A stretch of 64,000 nt of DNA, from contig CAVUKD010000002.1 of the NCBI GenBank assembly GCA_963741985.1, positions 1,364,001-1,428,000 of the forward strand, given 5' to 3'. The notes beneath the pieces were generated by a model. That model was not told the origin of the DNA. It saw only the letters and a list, made by a program, of their open reading frames with translations, and made no database searches. The DNA is from Cryomorpha sp963741985 (lineage in GTDB: Bacteria > Bacteroidota > Bacteroidia > Flavobacteriales_D > Cryomorphaceae). Both the position numbers and the translations under genes were made by a program. This document shows positions 25,813-35,699 of the stretch, piece by piece. The stretch's first letter is position 1. Every line of letters starts with the position of its first letter.

Positions 25813-28800
25813 TTATATGTGAATTTCTTTATTTTTTAAAAATTTTGGCCTCGGGAGTGAGATTTTTACGGTAGTGCCCAGAGGAGTTCCTTCCGCGCTT
25901 TTCAATTCCACCGGACCCACTACTTCATATTTCAATCCTGTCATTTTGCGGTACAGCTCTATCCGGTTTTCGGTGATCTCCATCCCCTTCGAGATATGAC
26001 CGTTTTCAGCTCCGTTCTTTCGCGAAAGACTGGTCTCATAACCGACACCATTGTCCAATATTTCAATACATACCGAATCATCACTCTGGGTAATATTCAG
26101 AGAGATAATCCCGTGTTTCTCCACCGGAAGTATACCGTGCCAGATGCTGTTTTCCAAAAAGGGTTGCAGCATCATGGCCGGAATCTGAACCTGATCGGTG
26201 TCCAGATTTTCATCGATATGAAATGTATAGTCGAAACGTCCCTGAAACCGCATTTGCTCTAGCGAAAGATACAGCTCCAGCCGCGAAAGTTCATCGCTTA
26301 GGCTGGTCTCGTTCTTCTGGCTGCTGTCGAGGTTTTTGCGTATTAGCTTTGCAAAACTGGTCAGATAGCGATTGGCCGATTTCCGATCCTGCATATTTAT
26401 GTAGTACTGGATCGAGTTGAGCGAGTTGAAAATAAAATGACGGTTCATGCTCGAATTCAGACTCTGTGACTCCAGCTCCATTAGCCGCGATTGAAATTCG
26501 AGCTGAAGGGTAGCGCGCTTTCGGTGTTCTTTTTTAATTCTATTTATATAAATGGCATAAAACAAACCGATGATAAGCAGACCTACCAGCATAAAAAACC
26601 AAAAGGTGAGGTAAAAAGGTGGGGTGATCTGAAAATCGAAGTGAATGGAATTGACCAGTTCTGGGGCGTCTTCCGAATAGGCTTGGAGCCGAAAAGAGTA
26701 GTCGCCGTGTGGCAAATAGGCATATGTCACGCTCCGGCTATCGGTCGGCCCGAGCCACTTTTCGTCTGCCCCCTCGAGCATATAGCGGTATTGAACCTTG
26801 TCGGGATTGGAGAGGTAAATGCCTGAATAATAAAAAGTAAGGTAGTTCTGATTGTACTCCAGACTCAAATTTTGCGGAAGCCCCGTTAGCACGGAAACAC
26901 TGTCGGCGAGCGTGGACCAATCCACATCTTGGAGGAACAATTGTATTTTCGCGAGATTAAGCGTTGGCGCCACTTGCGTGGAAAAGGGATCGCGGTACGG
27001 ATCGAACTTTACGATACCTGAGGTGGTCCCAAACCAAACAGAACGCCCGTCGAAGAAGACCGAATTCTGATTGGTCTCGGTGCTCTTCAATCCTTCGAAA
27101 TTGGTGTAATGCTTGGTTTTCAGCATTCCACCGCGGTGAAAATCACTTACCTGCAAGCGGTACAATCCGTTGTTGGTACCGACGAGAAGCGTGGAGTCGG
27201 GCAGCGAAGTCAGGAAATTGATGTTGCGCGAAGTGAAGCTGCTGCCAATTTTTACTTCTTCGATGGCGAGGGTGTTGGGGTCGAGGAAATAAAGTCCGGA
27301 GGAGGTTCCGATCCATACATAATGAAAGGCATCTTGAACGAGACAGTATATTGGTATTTCTTCTTCCGGGTCAATTTTTTTTTCGATAAATATTCCGTCT
27401 GAGTAGCGGTAAATGCTTCCCTCAGCACCTATCCACAATCCTTCTTCGGTTTTCAGCAAGCTGCGTATTCTCTTGCCTTTAAATCCTGTGGAGTCGTTAA
27501 ATACCTGAAGAATTTTTCCACCACCGCTCACTTTGGCAAAACCATTTTCGGCACCCACCCAGAGGCCATTTCCTGCTTGTTCAAGTGCGGTCACTCGATT
27601 TCCGGGCAGTCCATCTGTTTCATTCAGGATCGACGTATTTCCTCGGTTTTCCCGGAAAAGTCCCTGCGAGGTTCCGCTCCAGAGGGTTCCGAATTGGTCG
27701 GAATTAATTACCCAGACGGTTTGGCTGGGAAGCTCATTGTTGTAGAGATACGGCGAGAAATGCTTTCCGTCGAAAAGAGCGAGACCATTATCGTAACTGG
27801 CAAAAACCAGCGACCCGGTGTCGGTCTTACAAATATCCATTGCCAGATCGGAGTGGAGGCCATCGCTGATGCTGTAGCTGGTAAACGAACGCCCGGCTTG
27901 AAGCAAAACTCCCTGACCATCGGTGCCGATCCAAAGGTTTCCTTCGCGGTCGGCACCGAGTGTTTTTACGTTGGAATAGGGAAGTCCCTGTGCCTCCTGA
28001 AAGAGCGAAAAAGCACCCTTGCTGAACCGAATCAATCCATCTTTCGACCCGAGCCACAACTCCTGATTTGGAAGCTCAATAGCACAGCGAATATGGTCTG
28101 TGGGTAGTCCATTGAGGATATTGTATGTAGTGATTTTAGTTCCTTTAATAAGTAAAATTCCATTGCCGAAAGTGGATATTAACGCCGTGCTATCTTGCCT
28201 GAAAGTGATATCAGAAACACTCAGATTTCCGATATCGGGGAAGGGGTTGGAGATTATTTTTCCGTTTTTTATTTGTGCAATTCCATCGCGGGTGCCTACC
28301 CAGATGATGCCATCGGGAGCGGTTTCAATGGTGCGGATGTAAGTGTTTGGCAAGCCTTCCTTTTCCCCGAACGGGGTGAATACTTCTCCGTCGTATTTTA
28401 AAAGGCCTTCTCCTGTAAAGGCCAGCCAGAGATTGCTGTCGCCGTCTTCGGTCATATCAGAGATCTTGCTTGTAGCGTAATTTTCCGGAAGGGGAATACT
28501 GGTAAATCCCAGACCGGTCTTCTTGCAGATGCTCCCCGAAGAGCCAATCCAAAAGTTCTCTTTGCCGCGGTAAAGGCAGTTGATCTGATTTGCCGGAAGG
28601 CCATCGCTTACTGAATAATTGGTGAATTCATATCCATCGAAGCGGCTTAATCCACCTACGGTTCCAAACCAAATGTATCCTTGCTTATCCTGACAAATTG
28701 CCCGCACTTGCGACTGCGCCAGACCATCTTTGGTATTGTACTGTACGTACTCCGATTGCTGGGCTTTCGCCAAAAATGACGTCAATAAGAAGAAGAGGAA

Positions 28801-28821
28801 AAGAGTGCTTTTTTGAATCAT
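25813..28821 (-). CDS. Propeller-type sensor histidine kinase (LytS-like kinase domain)
   Basis: 1002 residues. A signal peptide ends near AKAQQ (about 21). Repeated two-component propeller blades follow to about residue 650, many of the form GLPxNxI...W(I/V)GTxxGL. Next are a Y_Y_Y domain (about 690-755) and one membrane helix (about 765-790). The cytoplasmic His_kinase domain has the phospho-acceptor MNRHFIFNSLNSIQYYIN near 828, and a HATPase part with LQPFLENSIWHG and DNGVGY. The architecture senses an extracytoplasmic ligand and signals to a LytTR regulator. Two such regulators lie directly upstream on the same strand. Confidence 0.93.
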   Translation of the reverse strand: MIQKSTLFLFFLLTSFLAKAQQSEYVQYNTKDGLAQSQVRAICQDKQGYIWFGTVGGLSRFDGYEFTNYSVSDGLPANQINCLYRGKENFWIGSSGSICKKTGLGFTSIPLPENYATSKISDMTEDGDSNLWLAFTGEGLLKYDGEVFTPFGEKEGLPNTYIRTIETAPDGIIWVGTRDGIAQIKNGKIISNPFPDIGNLSVSDITFRQDSTALISTFGNGILLIKGTKITTYNILNGLPTDHIRCAIELPNQELWLGSKDGLIRFSKGAFSLFQEAQGLPYSNVKTLGADREGNLWIGTDGQGVLLQAGRSFTSYSISDGLHSDLAMDICKTDTGSLVFASYDNGLALFDGKHFSPYLYNNELPSQTVWVINSDQFGTLWSGTSQGLFRENRGNTSILNETDGLPGNRVTALEQAGNGLWVGAENGFAKVSGGGKILQVFNDSTGFKGKRIRSLLKTEEGLWIGAEGSIYRYSDGIFIEKKIDPEEEIPIYCLVQDAFHYVWIGTSSGLYFLDPNTLAIEEVKIGSSFTSRNINFLTSLPDSTLLVGTNNGLYRLQVSDFHRGGMLKTKHYTNFEGLKSTETNQNSVFFDGRSVWFGTTSGIVKFDPYRDPFSTQVAPTLNLAKIQLFLQDVDWSTLADSVSVLTGLPQNLSLEYNQNYLTFYYSGIYLSNPDKVQYRYMLEGADEKWLGPTDSRSVTYAYLPHGDYSFRLQAYSEDAPELVNSIHFDFQITPPFYLTFWFFMLVGLLIIGLFYAIYINRIKKEHRKRATLQLEFQSRLMELESQSLNSSMNRHFIFNSLNSIQYYINMQDRKSANRYLTSFAKLIRKNLDSSQKNETSLSDELSRLELYLSLEQMRFQGRFDYTFHIDENLDTDQVQIPAMMLQPFLENSIWHGILPVEKHGIISLNITQSDDSVCIEILDNGVGYETSLSRKNGAENGHISKGMEITENRIELYRKMTGLKYEVVGPVELKSAEGTPLGTTVKISLPRPKFLKNKEIHI

Positions 28822-29022
28822 TTCAACGAATTAACGTCTTACCGGGCGAATGTACTGAAATGCGCGGGTGCGAAAGGAAATTTCTTACCAACTCATCGGG
28901 CCAAATGCTTTAAGCTAGAAGACCTAACGGGTCTCCAAATTTAGTAAAGCGATCTCACAACCGAAGGGCATAGGCCTGTTAGGCCTGGCTGAACGATGCC
29001 ACTAAAAACCTAAAAGCCTAAA

Positions 29023-29772
29023 TCACATCCCACTTATGCGATCCAAAAACGACTGCAACTTACGTCTTGAAATCGGAATTTGCTTTCCGTTGCTCATCAC
29101 AGCCGAATTGCCATCTACCCGGTTGAATCCTTTTATATGATTTTGGATATTGATGATGTGCGACTTGTGGGTTCTGAAGAAAACCCGCGAATTGAGTTTT
29201 TCTTCATACACTTTAATATTTTTGCTGCTGAGAAGCTTCTTACCGTTCTCGAGATGGATCGTCGTGTAGCTCTCAGATGCTTCAAGATGCACAATTTCGC
29301 GATAGGCCAAAATCTCATATCCTTCGCGCATTGGAATAGCTATTTTCTCATTGTCCAGACTGTTGTGGCTATCCCTGAGCAGGTCTTTTATCTGAGAAAG
29401 CGAGTTGGTGCGCATTTCTGCTTTCTTCGCCGCCTTCTTCACTGCCGATTGCAGGTCTTCTATATTAATGGGTTTTTCGAGATAGTCTATTGCCTCAGCC
29501 TTCAAAGCACTCAGTGCATACTCATCGTGCGCGGTGGTAAATATGACTGATACATTGTGATCGCCCATGCTGGTCAATAAATCGAAACCGGATTCGTTGG
29601 GCATTTTGATATCCAGAAAAAGTACATCGGGCGACCAGGATTCTAAAATTTCGCGGGCACTTTTGGCACTATCGGCCATTTTTATTTCGCCTATTGCCGG
29701 GCAGTATTCCCGTACCATCATTTTTAAATTGTCGCGACAGAAGAGTTCGTCATCTACGAGTAGTGCTTTCAT
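29023..29772 (-). CDS. LytTR-family response regulator
   Basis: 249 residues. The receiver domain (1-120) has VDDELF at the start, the phospho-acceptor Asp in VLFLDIKMPNESG near 54, the TTAHD signature near 81 and the lysine in YLEKPI near 101. The C-terminal LytTR DNA-binding domain (about 145-245) shows YEILAYREIVHLEASES, FFRTHKSHIINI and PISRRKL. It lies 200 bp upstream of the sensor kinase on the same strand and is a likely cognate output. It is similar in layout to the next regulator upstream, probably an ancient duplication. Confidence 0.93.
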   Translation of the reverse strand: MKALLVDDELFCRDNLKMMVREYCPAIGEIKMADSAKSAREILESWSPDVLFLDIKMPNESGFDLLTSMGDHNVSVIFTTAHDEYALSALKAEAIDYLEKPINIEDLQSAVKKAAKKAEMRTNSLSQIKDLLRDSHNSLDNEKIAIPMREGYEILAYREIVHLEASESYTTIHLENGKKLLSSKNIKVYEEKLNSRVFFRTHKSHIINIQNHIKGFNRVDGNSAVMSNGKQIPISRRKLQSFLDRISGM

Positions 29773-29876
29773 AATAGGTGGATTTGAACCCTTAAGGTAC
29801 TGGGAAATTACTGAACCATTCCAAGGCTTTGACTGATCTGTGTCTCTGGTCGATTGAACAGCGGAGCCTAGCTATT

Positions 29877-30656
29877 TTACTGCATTTCGGAGATTTTGTC
29901 AAGAAGCGCTCTTTTGCGGTCACGCGAAACGGCTATCTTTTTTCCCGATTTTAGAACGATCGCCTGCTCATCACCGTGGAGTATTTCGCCTACTTCATTC
30001 AAGTTGACAATGAATGATTTATGTGCTCTGAAAAAGGAAGCGTCGAGCAAGACTTCGTACGTTTTAAGGGTCCGCGTGTCGAGGTACTGAGTGCCATCTT
30101 CGAAATGCAGGATGGAGCAGTTTCCGCTTCCTTCCACGTAGGTAATTGTTTTCGGATCAATGATTTTTACGCCTTTGCTATGGTGGATCGTTATTCGCTT
30201 GGGAGTGATCTGCTTATTGATTTCGGCTTCAAGGCGCATCAGATTTTCGCGGTACTCATCCTTGCTTTTTTCATCTTTTTGGTCGAGTTTCCGGCGATCG
30301 ACCAATCGATTAATCGTTTCGCGCAGATCTTTTTCATCAATGGGTTTTAAGATATAATGGAGTGCCCGGTTTTCAAATGCTTTGATAGCATATTCTTTAA
30401 AAGCCGTAACGAAAACCACGTAAAAAGAACGGTTACCGAGCCTTCTTAAGAATTCAAATCCTTCGGCACCCGAAGGCATTCGGATATCTAGAAAAACCAA
30501 TTCGGGAGTTTCCGCTTCGAAAAGTTCCAGAGCGGAATCTACTCCATTGGCCAGACCAACCACTTCCACTTCGGGGCAATAGGTTTCGAGCATAAATCGC
30601 AAATTTTCCCGTGCCGGAAATTCATCGTCGATAATTATAGATCTGATTTTTTTCAT
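29877..30656 (-). CDS. Second LytTR-family response regulator
   Basis: 259 residues. The receiver domain has IIDDEFPARENL near 8, phospho-acceptor VFLDIRMPSG near 55, FVTAF near 82 and YILKPID near 101. A linker helix with RRKLDQKDEKSKDEY follows, then a LytTR domain (about 152-255) with ITYVEGSGNCSILHF, FFRAHKSFIVNL and AVSRDRK. It lies 104 bp upstream of the first regulator on the same strand. One kinase with two LytTR regulators suggests either branching output or a regulator that serves an unlinked kinase. Confidence 0.93.
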   Translation of the reverse strand: MKKIRSIIIDDEFPARENLRFMLETYCPEVEVVGLANGVDSALELFEAETPELVFLDIRMPSGAEGFEFLRRLGNRSFYVVFVTAFKEYAIKAFENRALHYILKPIDEKDLRETINRLVDRRKLDQKDEKSKDEYRENLMRLEAEINKQITPKRITIHHSKGVKIIDPKTITYVEGSGNCSILHFEDGTQYLDTRTLKTYEVLLDASFFRAHKSFIVNLNEVGEILHGDEQAIVLKSGKKIAVSRDRKRALLDKISEMQ

Positions 30657-31259
30657 GCTTACTAATGTCCATCTCTGTTTTTCTCCCCTTTCTCTCCGGA
30701 TATCACCCCTTTGTTCACGAGTGCCAATCGCATTATCTTCCTGTTCGGAAAAAGGAATAGATTTATTTCGATGTTAATGTATAAAGAATGCTTTTCAAAA
30801 CAATACTTTGCATTAACCTATCTCCAAAACCGATCTTTCAGTGGCTGACTTGTTCTTTTTTCCGGCTGCTCGGTTGCCAAAATACGCATTTAGCCCGGCC
30901 GAACCTGTTTTTGAAGTCTTCTATCTAAAAAAAATCACGGCCAAATCATTCCGGAAAGAGTTAAGTGGGTTGTGCCCTGTCAAGAAATCCAAATACACGT
31001 CCATCTCGCCAGTATATCAGCTATATAAACACTTCGAGAATATGGGGTTAAACGATAGTGAAACAGAAGTTTCATGCATGGATTCTTTCGGTTTTGAATG
31101 AAAAACAGTGGTTGGTTGATTTCTTCAACTTCGCTTTCGTATGGATAAACCAATGCTTCATGTGGCTAAATTTGACTTTGGTCGGAATCCGTTCTGCTCC
31201 CGAAACCAACCGCTACAATCAAGCGTAATAGTTGTCGCATAATCAAATCCTTAAACTGA
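30657..31259. other. ~600 bp gap without a convincing gene
   Basis: A frame at 30841-31101 exists on the plus strand, but its product has no domain-like features and no start context. No promoter with both boxes and no RNA fold was recognised. The upstream region of the LytTR regulator must lie here. Confidence 0.4.
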
Positions 31260-31511
31260 ATGATTCGCACAGAAGAATTAATACAAATTGACGTCAGACC
31301 AGCGACTGCTCACCTGCACTTATCCTATGAACGACGAACGGAACGCACGATTTTTGATATTTGCGATTTACACGGACGGATTCTCAAAACCGGTATCATG
31401 GCAAAAGATTATATGCGCATCCCGGTCGCAGAATTAGCTACCAATCATTACGTACTTCTCGTACTCGACGGCGACCGGGTTTACAGCCGGAAGTTCAGCA
31501 TTAGCTGGTAA
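31260..31511 (+). CDS. Detached T9SS C-terminal sorting domain-like ORF
   Basis: 83 residues that read as an isolated sorting domain. The strand pattern IQIDVRPATAHLHLSYE, then FDICDLHGRILKTG, a YMRIPVAELATNHYVLLV segment and the closing VYSRKFSIS follow the T9SS type A order (P-x-x strand, D-x-xGR, G-x-Y-x-L, final K-x-x-x). It has no signal peptide and no passenger domain. It could be the tail of a larger secreted gene whose front part was lost, or a regulator-sized stand-alone module. It ends 1 bp from the convergent pepP gene. Confidence 0.45.
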   Translation: MIRTEELIQIDVRPATAHLHLSYERRTERTIFDICDLHGRILKTGIMAKDYMRIPVAELATNHYVLLVLDGDRVYSRKFSISW

Positions 31512-31512
31512 T

Positions 31513-32802
31513 TTAACCGGCCATAGCCTTTTCGATTTCTTCGATTTCCAACGGAATGTCGGCCATCAGATCGTGATAGCCGTTTTCGGTGATCACAATA
31601 TCATTTTCCAGTCGAATACCCATATTCTCTTCACGGATATATATTCCTGGCTCCACGGTAAATACCATTCCCGCCTCAATCGGTTCAGTCCAAAGTCCGA
31701 CATCGTGCACATCCAACCCAATGAAATGGGAAGTACCGTGCATAAAATATTTTTTATAAGCAGGTTGTGCCGGATCTTGCTCGTCAATTTCTTTTTGCGT
31801 AAGTAACCCGAGTTTCACGAGTTCGGCCTCCATCAAGTGACCCACTTTCTTGTGGTACTCGCCAAGAAGTACCCCGGGTTTGAGCAAGTCCATGCATGCA
31901 CGCATTACACGTAACACGGCTGAATACACATCTTTTTGCCTTTGTGTAAATTTTCCGCTTACGGGAATGGTGCGGGTCATATCGCTTGCGTAGTTGCCGT
32001 ATTCGGCTGCTACATCCATCAGGATTAAATCACCGGCTTTGCACGCTTCTTTGTTTTCGATATAATGGAGCACACAGGCATTAAAACCTGAAGCAATAAT
32101 CGGTGCATAAGCAAATCCACGGGATCCATGACGCAAAAATTCGTGCATCAGTTCCGCTTCAATCTCATATTCCATTACGCCTGGTTTTACGAATTTGAGC
32201 AAGCGCCGAAACCCGGCTTCGGTTATCTTACAGGCCTTTTGCATTTGATCAATCTCCTCTTTGCTTTTTATCGAACGGAGATGTTGCATAATTGGAGCTA
32301 CCCTTTTGTAATCATGCACGGGATATTCGTCTTTAATCCATTTGCGGAAGCGGTCGTCACGAGTTTCTACTTCATTCGAACGGCGGGTGTGCTCATTGGT
32401 ATTTAAATATACATGTTGGGCCTCTGACATGATCGATTTCAATACCGTTTCCAATTCATCGAGCCAGTAGATCGATTTTATTCCCGAAAGGGCAGTCGCC
32501 TTTTTCTTAGTCAATTTCTCTCCTTCCCAAATAGCAATCTGCGGGCTGGTTTCTTTCAAAAAAAGCATTTCGCGGTGTGCCGGAGAAAAAGCATCCGGAA
32601 AAATAACGAGAACCGATTCTTCCTGATCCACTCCTGAAAGATAAAGCAAATCATTATTCTGCCGAAAATTCATATTCCCGTCCGCATTGGTGGGCATGAT
32701 GTCATTCGAATTGAAAATAGCCGCACTGGATGGCAAAAGCTTAGAAATAAATTTTTTCCGATGGTTGATATAGGTATCAGATGAAAGTGGTGAATAGCGC
32801 AT
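31513..32802 (-). CDS. pepP: Xaa-Pro aminopeptidase (aminopeptidase P, M24B)
   Basis: 429 residues. An AMP_N domain covers about 1-135 (YSPLSSDTYINHRKKF, then NFRQNNDLLYLSG). The M24 pita-bread domain follows with the metal ligands in LILMDVAAEYGNYASDMTRT (two Asp), HGTSHFIGLDVHD (His), FTVEPGIYI (Glu) and GIRLENDIVIT (Glu). It removes an N-terminal residue that precedes proline in peptides, using two metal ions. It is cytoplasmic and without a signal peptide. It is transcribed alone, divergently from sdhC; a TACATTTG box lies 20 bp before its start. Confidence 0.93.
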   Translation of the reverse strand: MRYSPLSSDTYINHRKKFISKLLPSSAAIFNSNDIMPTNADGNMNFRQNNDLLYLSGVDQEESVLVIFPDAFSPAHREMLFLKETSPQIAIWEGEKLTKKKATALSGIKSIYWLDELETVLKSIMSEAQHVYLNTNEHTRRSNEVETRDDRFRKWIKDEYPVHDYKRVAPIMQHLRSIKSKEEIDQMQKACKITEAGFRRLLKFVKPGVMEYEIEAELMHEFLRHGSRGFAYAPIIASGFNACVLHYIENKEACKAGDLILMDVAAEYGNYASDMTRTIPVSGKFTQRQKDVYSAVLRVMRACMDLLKPGVLLGEYHKKVGHLMEAELVKLGLLTQKEIDEQDPAQPAYKKYFMHGTSHFIGLDVHDVGLWTEPIEAGMVFTVEPGIYIREENMGIRLENDIVITENGYHDLMADIPLEIEEIEKAMAG

Positions 32803-32822
32803 AGAATATACAGGTTTGAATG

Positions 32823-32830
32823 CAAATGTA
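32823..32830 (-). promoter_or_regulatory. -7 promoter box of pepP
   Basis: TACATTTG on the minus strand, 20 bp before the ATG, fits TAnnTTTG. No clear -33 TTTG. Confidence 0.45.
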
Positions 32831-32929
32831 AGGTTTCGTGAAGAATGGCAGCTTTAAATTTTCATAATAGGAATTTGTAAAGAATGAGTTTAAATAAACC
32901 AAAAGGCTGGTTTTTTGTTAATCCCAATG

Positions 32930-32937
32930 TACCTTTG
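32930..32937 (+). promoter_or_regulatory. -7 promoter box of the sdhCAB operon
   Basis: TACCTTTG lies 34 bp before the sdhC ATG at 32972. A T-rich TTTTTTG stands upstream but too close to serve as a normal -33 box. Confidence 0.45.
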
Positions 32938-32971
32938 TCCCCATCGAATCACATTTAGAATCTGGAAATCC

Positions 32972-33658
32972 ATGAGCAACTCTGCTTTAATTCAATCGAG
33001 CCTCGCCAAGAAATATTGGATGGCGGCTACGGGTCTTTTTTTATGTCTTTTCTTAATCGGACATCTTCTCGGAAACCTGCAACTACTCATTCCCGGAGAT
33101 GAAGGCATGTTACAATTTAACGCGTATGCTCATTTCATGACCACCAATCCGCTGGTCAAAATATTGAGTTACATTACCTATGCAAGTATTATTTTTCACT
33201 CCATTGACGGATTAGTTCTTACTATTCAAAACAATAAGGCCCGCCCAAAAAATTATGCCTACTCCAAACCCTCTGCAAATTCGCCGTGGACCTCACGAAA
33301 TATGGGGATTCTCGGAACGATTATACTGGTTTTCATTATTATCCACATGCGTAGTTTTTGGTATGTAATGCATTGGGGACCGATTGAAATGGATCCAAAT
33401 GGAAACAAAGATTTATATACCGTTACGGTTACTGCCTTTCGGGATGGAACTTACGGTCTCATCTCTACCATTGCTTACGTTTTAGCCATGCTCGCAGTTG
33501 CTTTTCACTTGAGCCACGGTGTGCAGAGCGCCTTTCAATCGCTCGGTTTGCGAACCAACAAGGTGAAGAACGCATTGAAAATGGTATCGTATGGATTCGC
33601 CATTATTGTGCCATTGCTTTTCGCGGTAATTCCCGTTTATATCTACCTCACCAAATAA
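32972..33658 (+). CDS. sdhC: Succinate dehydrogenase cytochrome b subunit
   Basis: 228 residues from the ATG at 32972; an in-frame upstream start at 32915 would add a non-conserved, partly untranslated leader that contains the promoter. Five hydrophobic helices are visible, and histidines in IGHLLGN, IIFHSIDG and FHLSHGV are candidate haem ligands. It anchors SdhA/SdhB in the inner membrane and passes electrons to menaquinone. It is the single-chain, five-helix type found in Bacteroidota. It is 12 bp before sdhA in a sdhCAB operon. Confidence 0.93.
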   Translation: MSNSALIQSSLAKKYWMAATGLFLCLFLIGHLLGNLQLLIPGDEGMLQFNAYAHFMTTNPLVKILSYITYASIIFHSIDGLVLTIQNNKARPKNYAYSKPSANSPWTSRNMGILGTIILVFIIIHMRSFWYVMHWGPIEMDPNGNKDLYTVTVTAFRDGTYGLISTIAYVLAMLAVAFHLSHGVQSAFQSLGLRTNKVKNALKMVSYGFAIIVPLLFAVIPVYIYLTK

Positions 33659-33670
33659 AGAATCATCACG

Positions 33671-35674
33671 ATGACAGAGCTTAATTCACACATTCCAAAA
33701 GGGTCGATAGAAGAAAAATGGACCAACCATAAGAACGCAATTCGATTGGTGAATCCTGCTAATAAACGTTCAATCGATATTATTGTAGTAGGAACCGGAT
33801 TGGCCGGTGGTGCCGCGGCAGCTTCCTTTGCCGAATTGGGTTATAATGTGAAATCTTTTTGTTTTCAGGATTCACCGCGACGCGCACACAGTATTGCCGC
33901 GCAGGGAGGAATCAATGCTTCCAAAAATTATCAAAACGATGGCGACAGCGATTACCGACTTTTTTACGATACTGTAAAAGGTGGAGATTACCGCTCACGC
34001 GAATCGAATACCTACCGCCTCGCTGAGGTTTCTACAAATATTATCGACCAATGTGTCGCTCAGGGAGTTCCCTTTGCTAGAGAATATGGCGGCCTGCTCG
34101 ATAACCGCTCTTTTGGTGGTGTGCAGGTTTCAAGAACTTTTTATGCCAAAGGCCAGACCGGCCAGCAATTGCTGCTTGGTGCATATTCAGCAATGTCTAG
34201 GCAAATTTCCAAAGGGAAAATCGAAATGTTTAATCGCCACGAGATGCTTGATGTGGTGCTTGTGGAGGGGAAAGCCCGAGGTATTATAGCCCGAAATCTG
34301 GTTACTGGAGAAATTGAACGTCACGGAGCTCATGCCGTTGTTATTTGTTCGGGCGGTTATGGAAATGTGTTCTTCCTTTCTACCAATGCCATGGGCTCGA
34401 ATGTTTCGGCTGCTTGGAAAGTGCACAAGAAAGGAGCTTATTTTGCAAATCCGTGCTACACGCAAATTCACCCGACCTGTATCCCCGTATCGGGCGATCA
34501 CCAATCGAAGCTTACGCTCATGTCGGAGTCACTGCGTAACGATGGCCGTATTTGGGTGCCAAAGAAAAAAGAAGACGCTGAAGCGGTGCGAAATAAAAAA
34601 TTGAAACCAACGGACATCAAAGCCGAAGACCGTGATTACTATCTCGAACGCAGATATCCTTCGTTTGGGAACCTCGTTCCGCGTGATGTGGCTTCGCGTG
34701 CAGCCAAAGAGCGTTGCGATGCTGGTTTTGGTGTTAATAAAACCGGAGAAGCTGTATTTCTTGATTTTGCCTCGGCTATTGAGCGCTATGGAAAGACTGA
34801 AGCACACGTGCATGGAGTTTCTAATCCCTCGAAAGAAGAAATTACCAAATACGGCAAAAAAGTCGTTGAGTCGAAATACGGTAACCTTTTTGAAATGTAC
34901 GAAAAGATTACCGACGACAACCCTTACGAAACCCCAATGATGATCTATCCTGCTGTACACTATACAATGGGCGGAATCTGGGTGGATTACAATCTGATGA
35001 CCACTATTCCCGGATGTTATGCTGCCGGTGAAGCCAACTTTAGCGACCACGGAGCCAACCGCCTTGGGGCTTCAGCACTTATGCAGGGACTTGCCGACGG
35101 ATACTTCGTATTGCCATATACCATTGGTGACTATTTGGCGGATGATATTCGCACCGGTACCATTAAAACGGACACAAAAGAATTTGACGACGCTGAGAAA
35201 AATGTAACGGATCGTATCAATAAACTTCTTTCTATAAAAGGGACTAAGACCGTCGATCATTTCCATAAACAACTTGGAAAAGTAATGTGGGAAAAATGCG
35301 GGATGAGCCGCAATGCAGAGGGTTTGAAGTCTGCGATGGTGGAGATACGCGCCATTCGCGAAGAGTTTTGGAAAGATGTGCGCGTTTCGGGCGAGGCGAA
35401 TGAACTAAACGCCGAACTTGAAAAAGCCGGACGTGTTGCTGATTTTCTCGAACTTGGAGAATTGATGTGTGCCGATGCACTCGCCCGCGATGAATCGTGC
35501 GGTGGTCACTTCCGTGAAGAATACCAAACCGAAGAGGGTGAAGCCCTCCGCGATGACGAGAACTTTATGTACGTGAGCGCATATGAATACACAGGCGATC
35601 CCGGAAATGAAATACTTCATAAGGAACCATTGTCGTATGAAGCTATTGAAGTAAAAACACGAAGCTATAAATAA
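33671..35674 (+). CDS. sdhA: Succinate dehydrogenase flavoprotein subunit
   Basis: 667 residues. The FAD-binding GTGLAGGAAAASFAELGY lies near 37. The covalent FAD histidine is in RRAHSIAAQGGINAS near 75. Substrate-site motifs include HPTCIPVSG near 270 and PAVHYTMGGIWVDYN near 435, with GEANFSDHGANRLGASALMQ near 455. It oxidises succinate to fumarate in the TCA cycle on the cytoplasmic face of the membrane. Length matches the long SdhA of Bacteroidota and Epsilonproteobacteria type. It is followed 25 bp later by sdhB. Confidence 0.96.
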   Translation: MTELNSHIPKGSIEEKWTNHKNAIRLVNPANKRSIDIIVVGTGLAGGAAAASFAELGYNVKSFCFQDSPRRAHSIAAQGGINASKNYQNDGDSDYRLFYDTVKGGDYRSRESNTYRLAEVSTNIIDQCVAQGVPFAREYGGLLDNRSFGGVQVSRTFYAKGQTGQQLLLGAYSAMSRQISKGKIEMFNRHEMLDVVLVEGKARGIIARNLVTGEIERHGAHAVVICSGGYGNVFFLSTNAMGSNVSAAWKVHKKGAYFANPCYTQIHPTCIPVSGDHQSKLTLMSESLRNDGRIWVPKKKEDAEAVRNKKLKPTDIKAEDRDYYLERRYPSFGNLVPRDVASRAAKERCDAGFGVNKTGEAVFLDFASAIERYGKTEAHVHGVSNPSKEEITKYGKKVVESKYGNLFEMYEKITDDNPYETPMMIYPAVHYTMGGIWVDYNLMTTIPGCYAAGEANFSDHGANRLGASALMQGLADGYFVLPYTIGDYLADDIRTGTIKTDTKEFDDAEKNVTDRINKLLSIKGTKTVDHFHKQLGKVMWEKCGMSRNAEGLKSAMVEIRAIREEFWKDVRVSGEANELNAELEKAGRVADFLELGELMCADALARDESCGGHFREEYQTEEGEALRDDENFMYVSAYEYTGDPGNEILHKEPLSYEAIEVKTRSYK

Positions 35675-35699
35675 TTAAGAGCCGATAAAAGAGAATATT

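Noticed and set aside
28915..28980. Short hairpins (AGACC/GGTCT and AGGCCT palindromes) after the response regulator pair
   Set aside because: Stems are only 5-6 bp and no T-run follows, so they are not supported as terminators; they look like general intergenic repeats.
30841..31101. 86-codon plus-strand ORF in the gap before the CTD-like ORF
   Set aside because: No recognisable domain, poor start context and unusual composition; kept only as a gap note.
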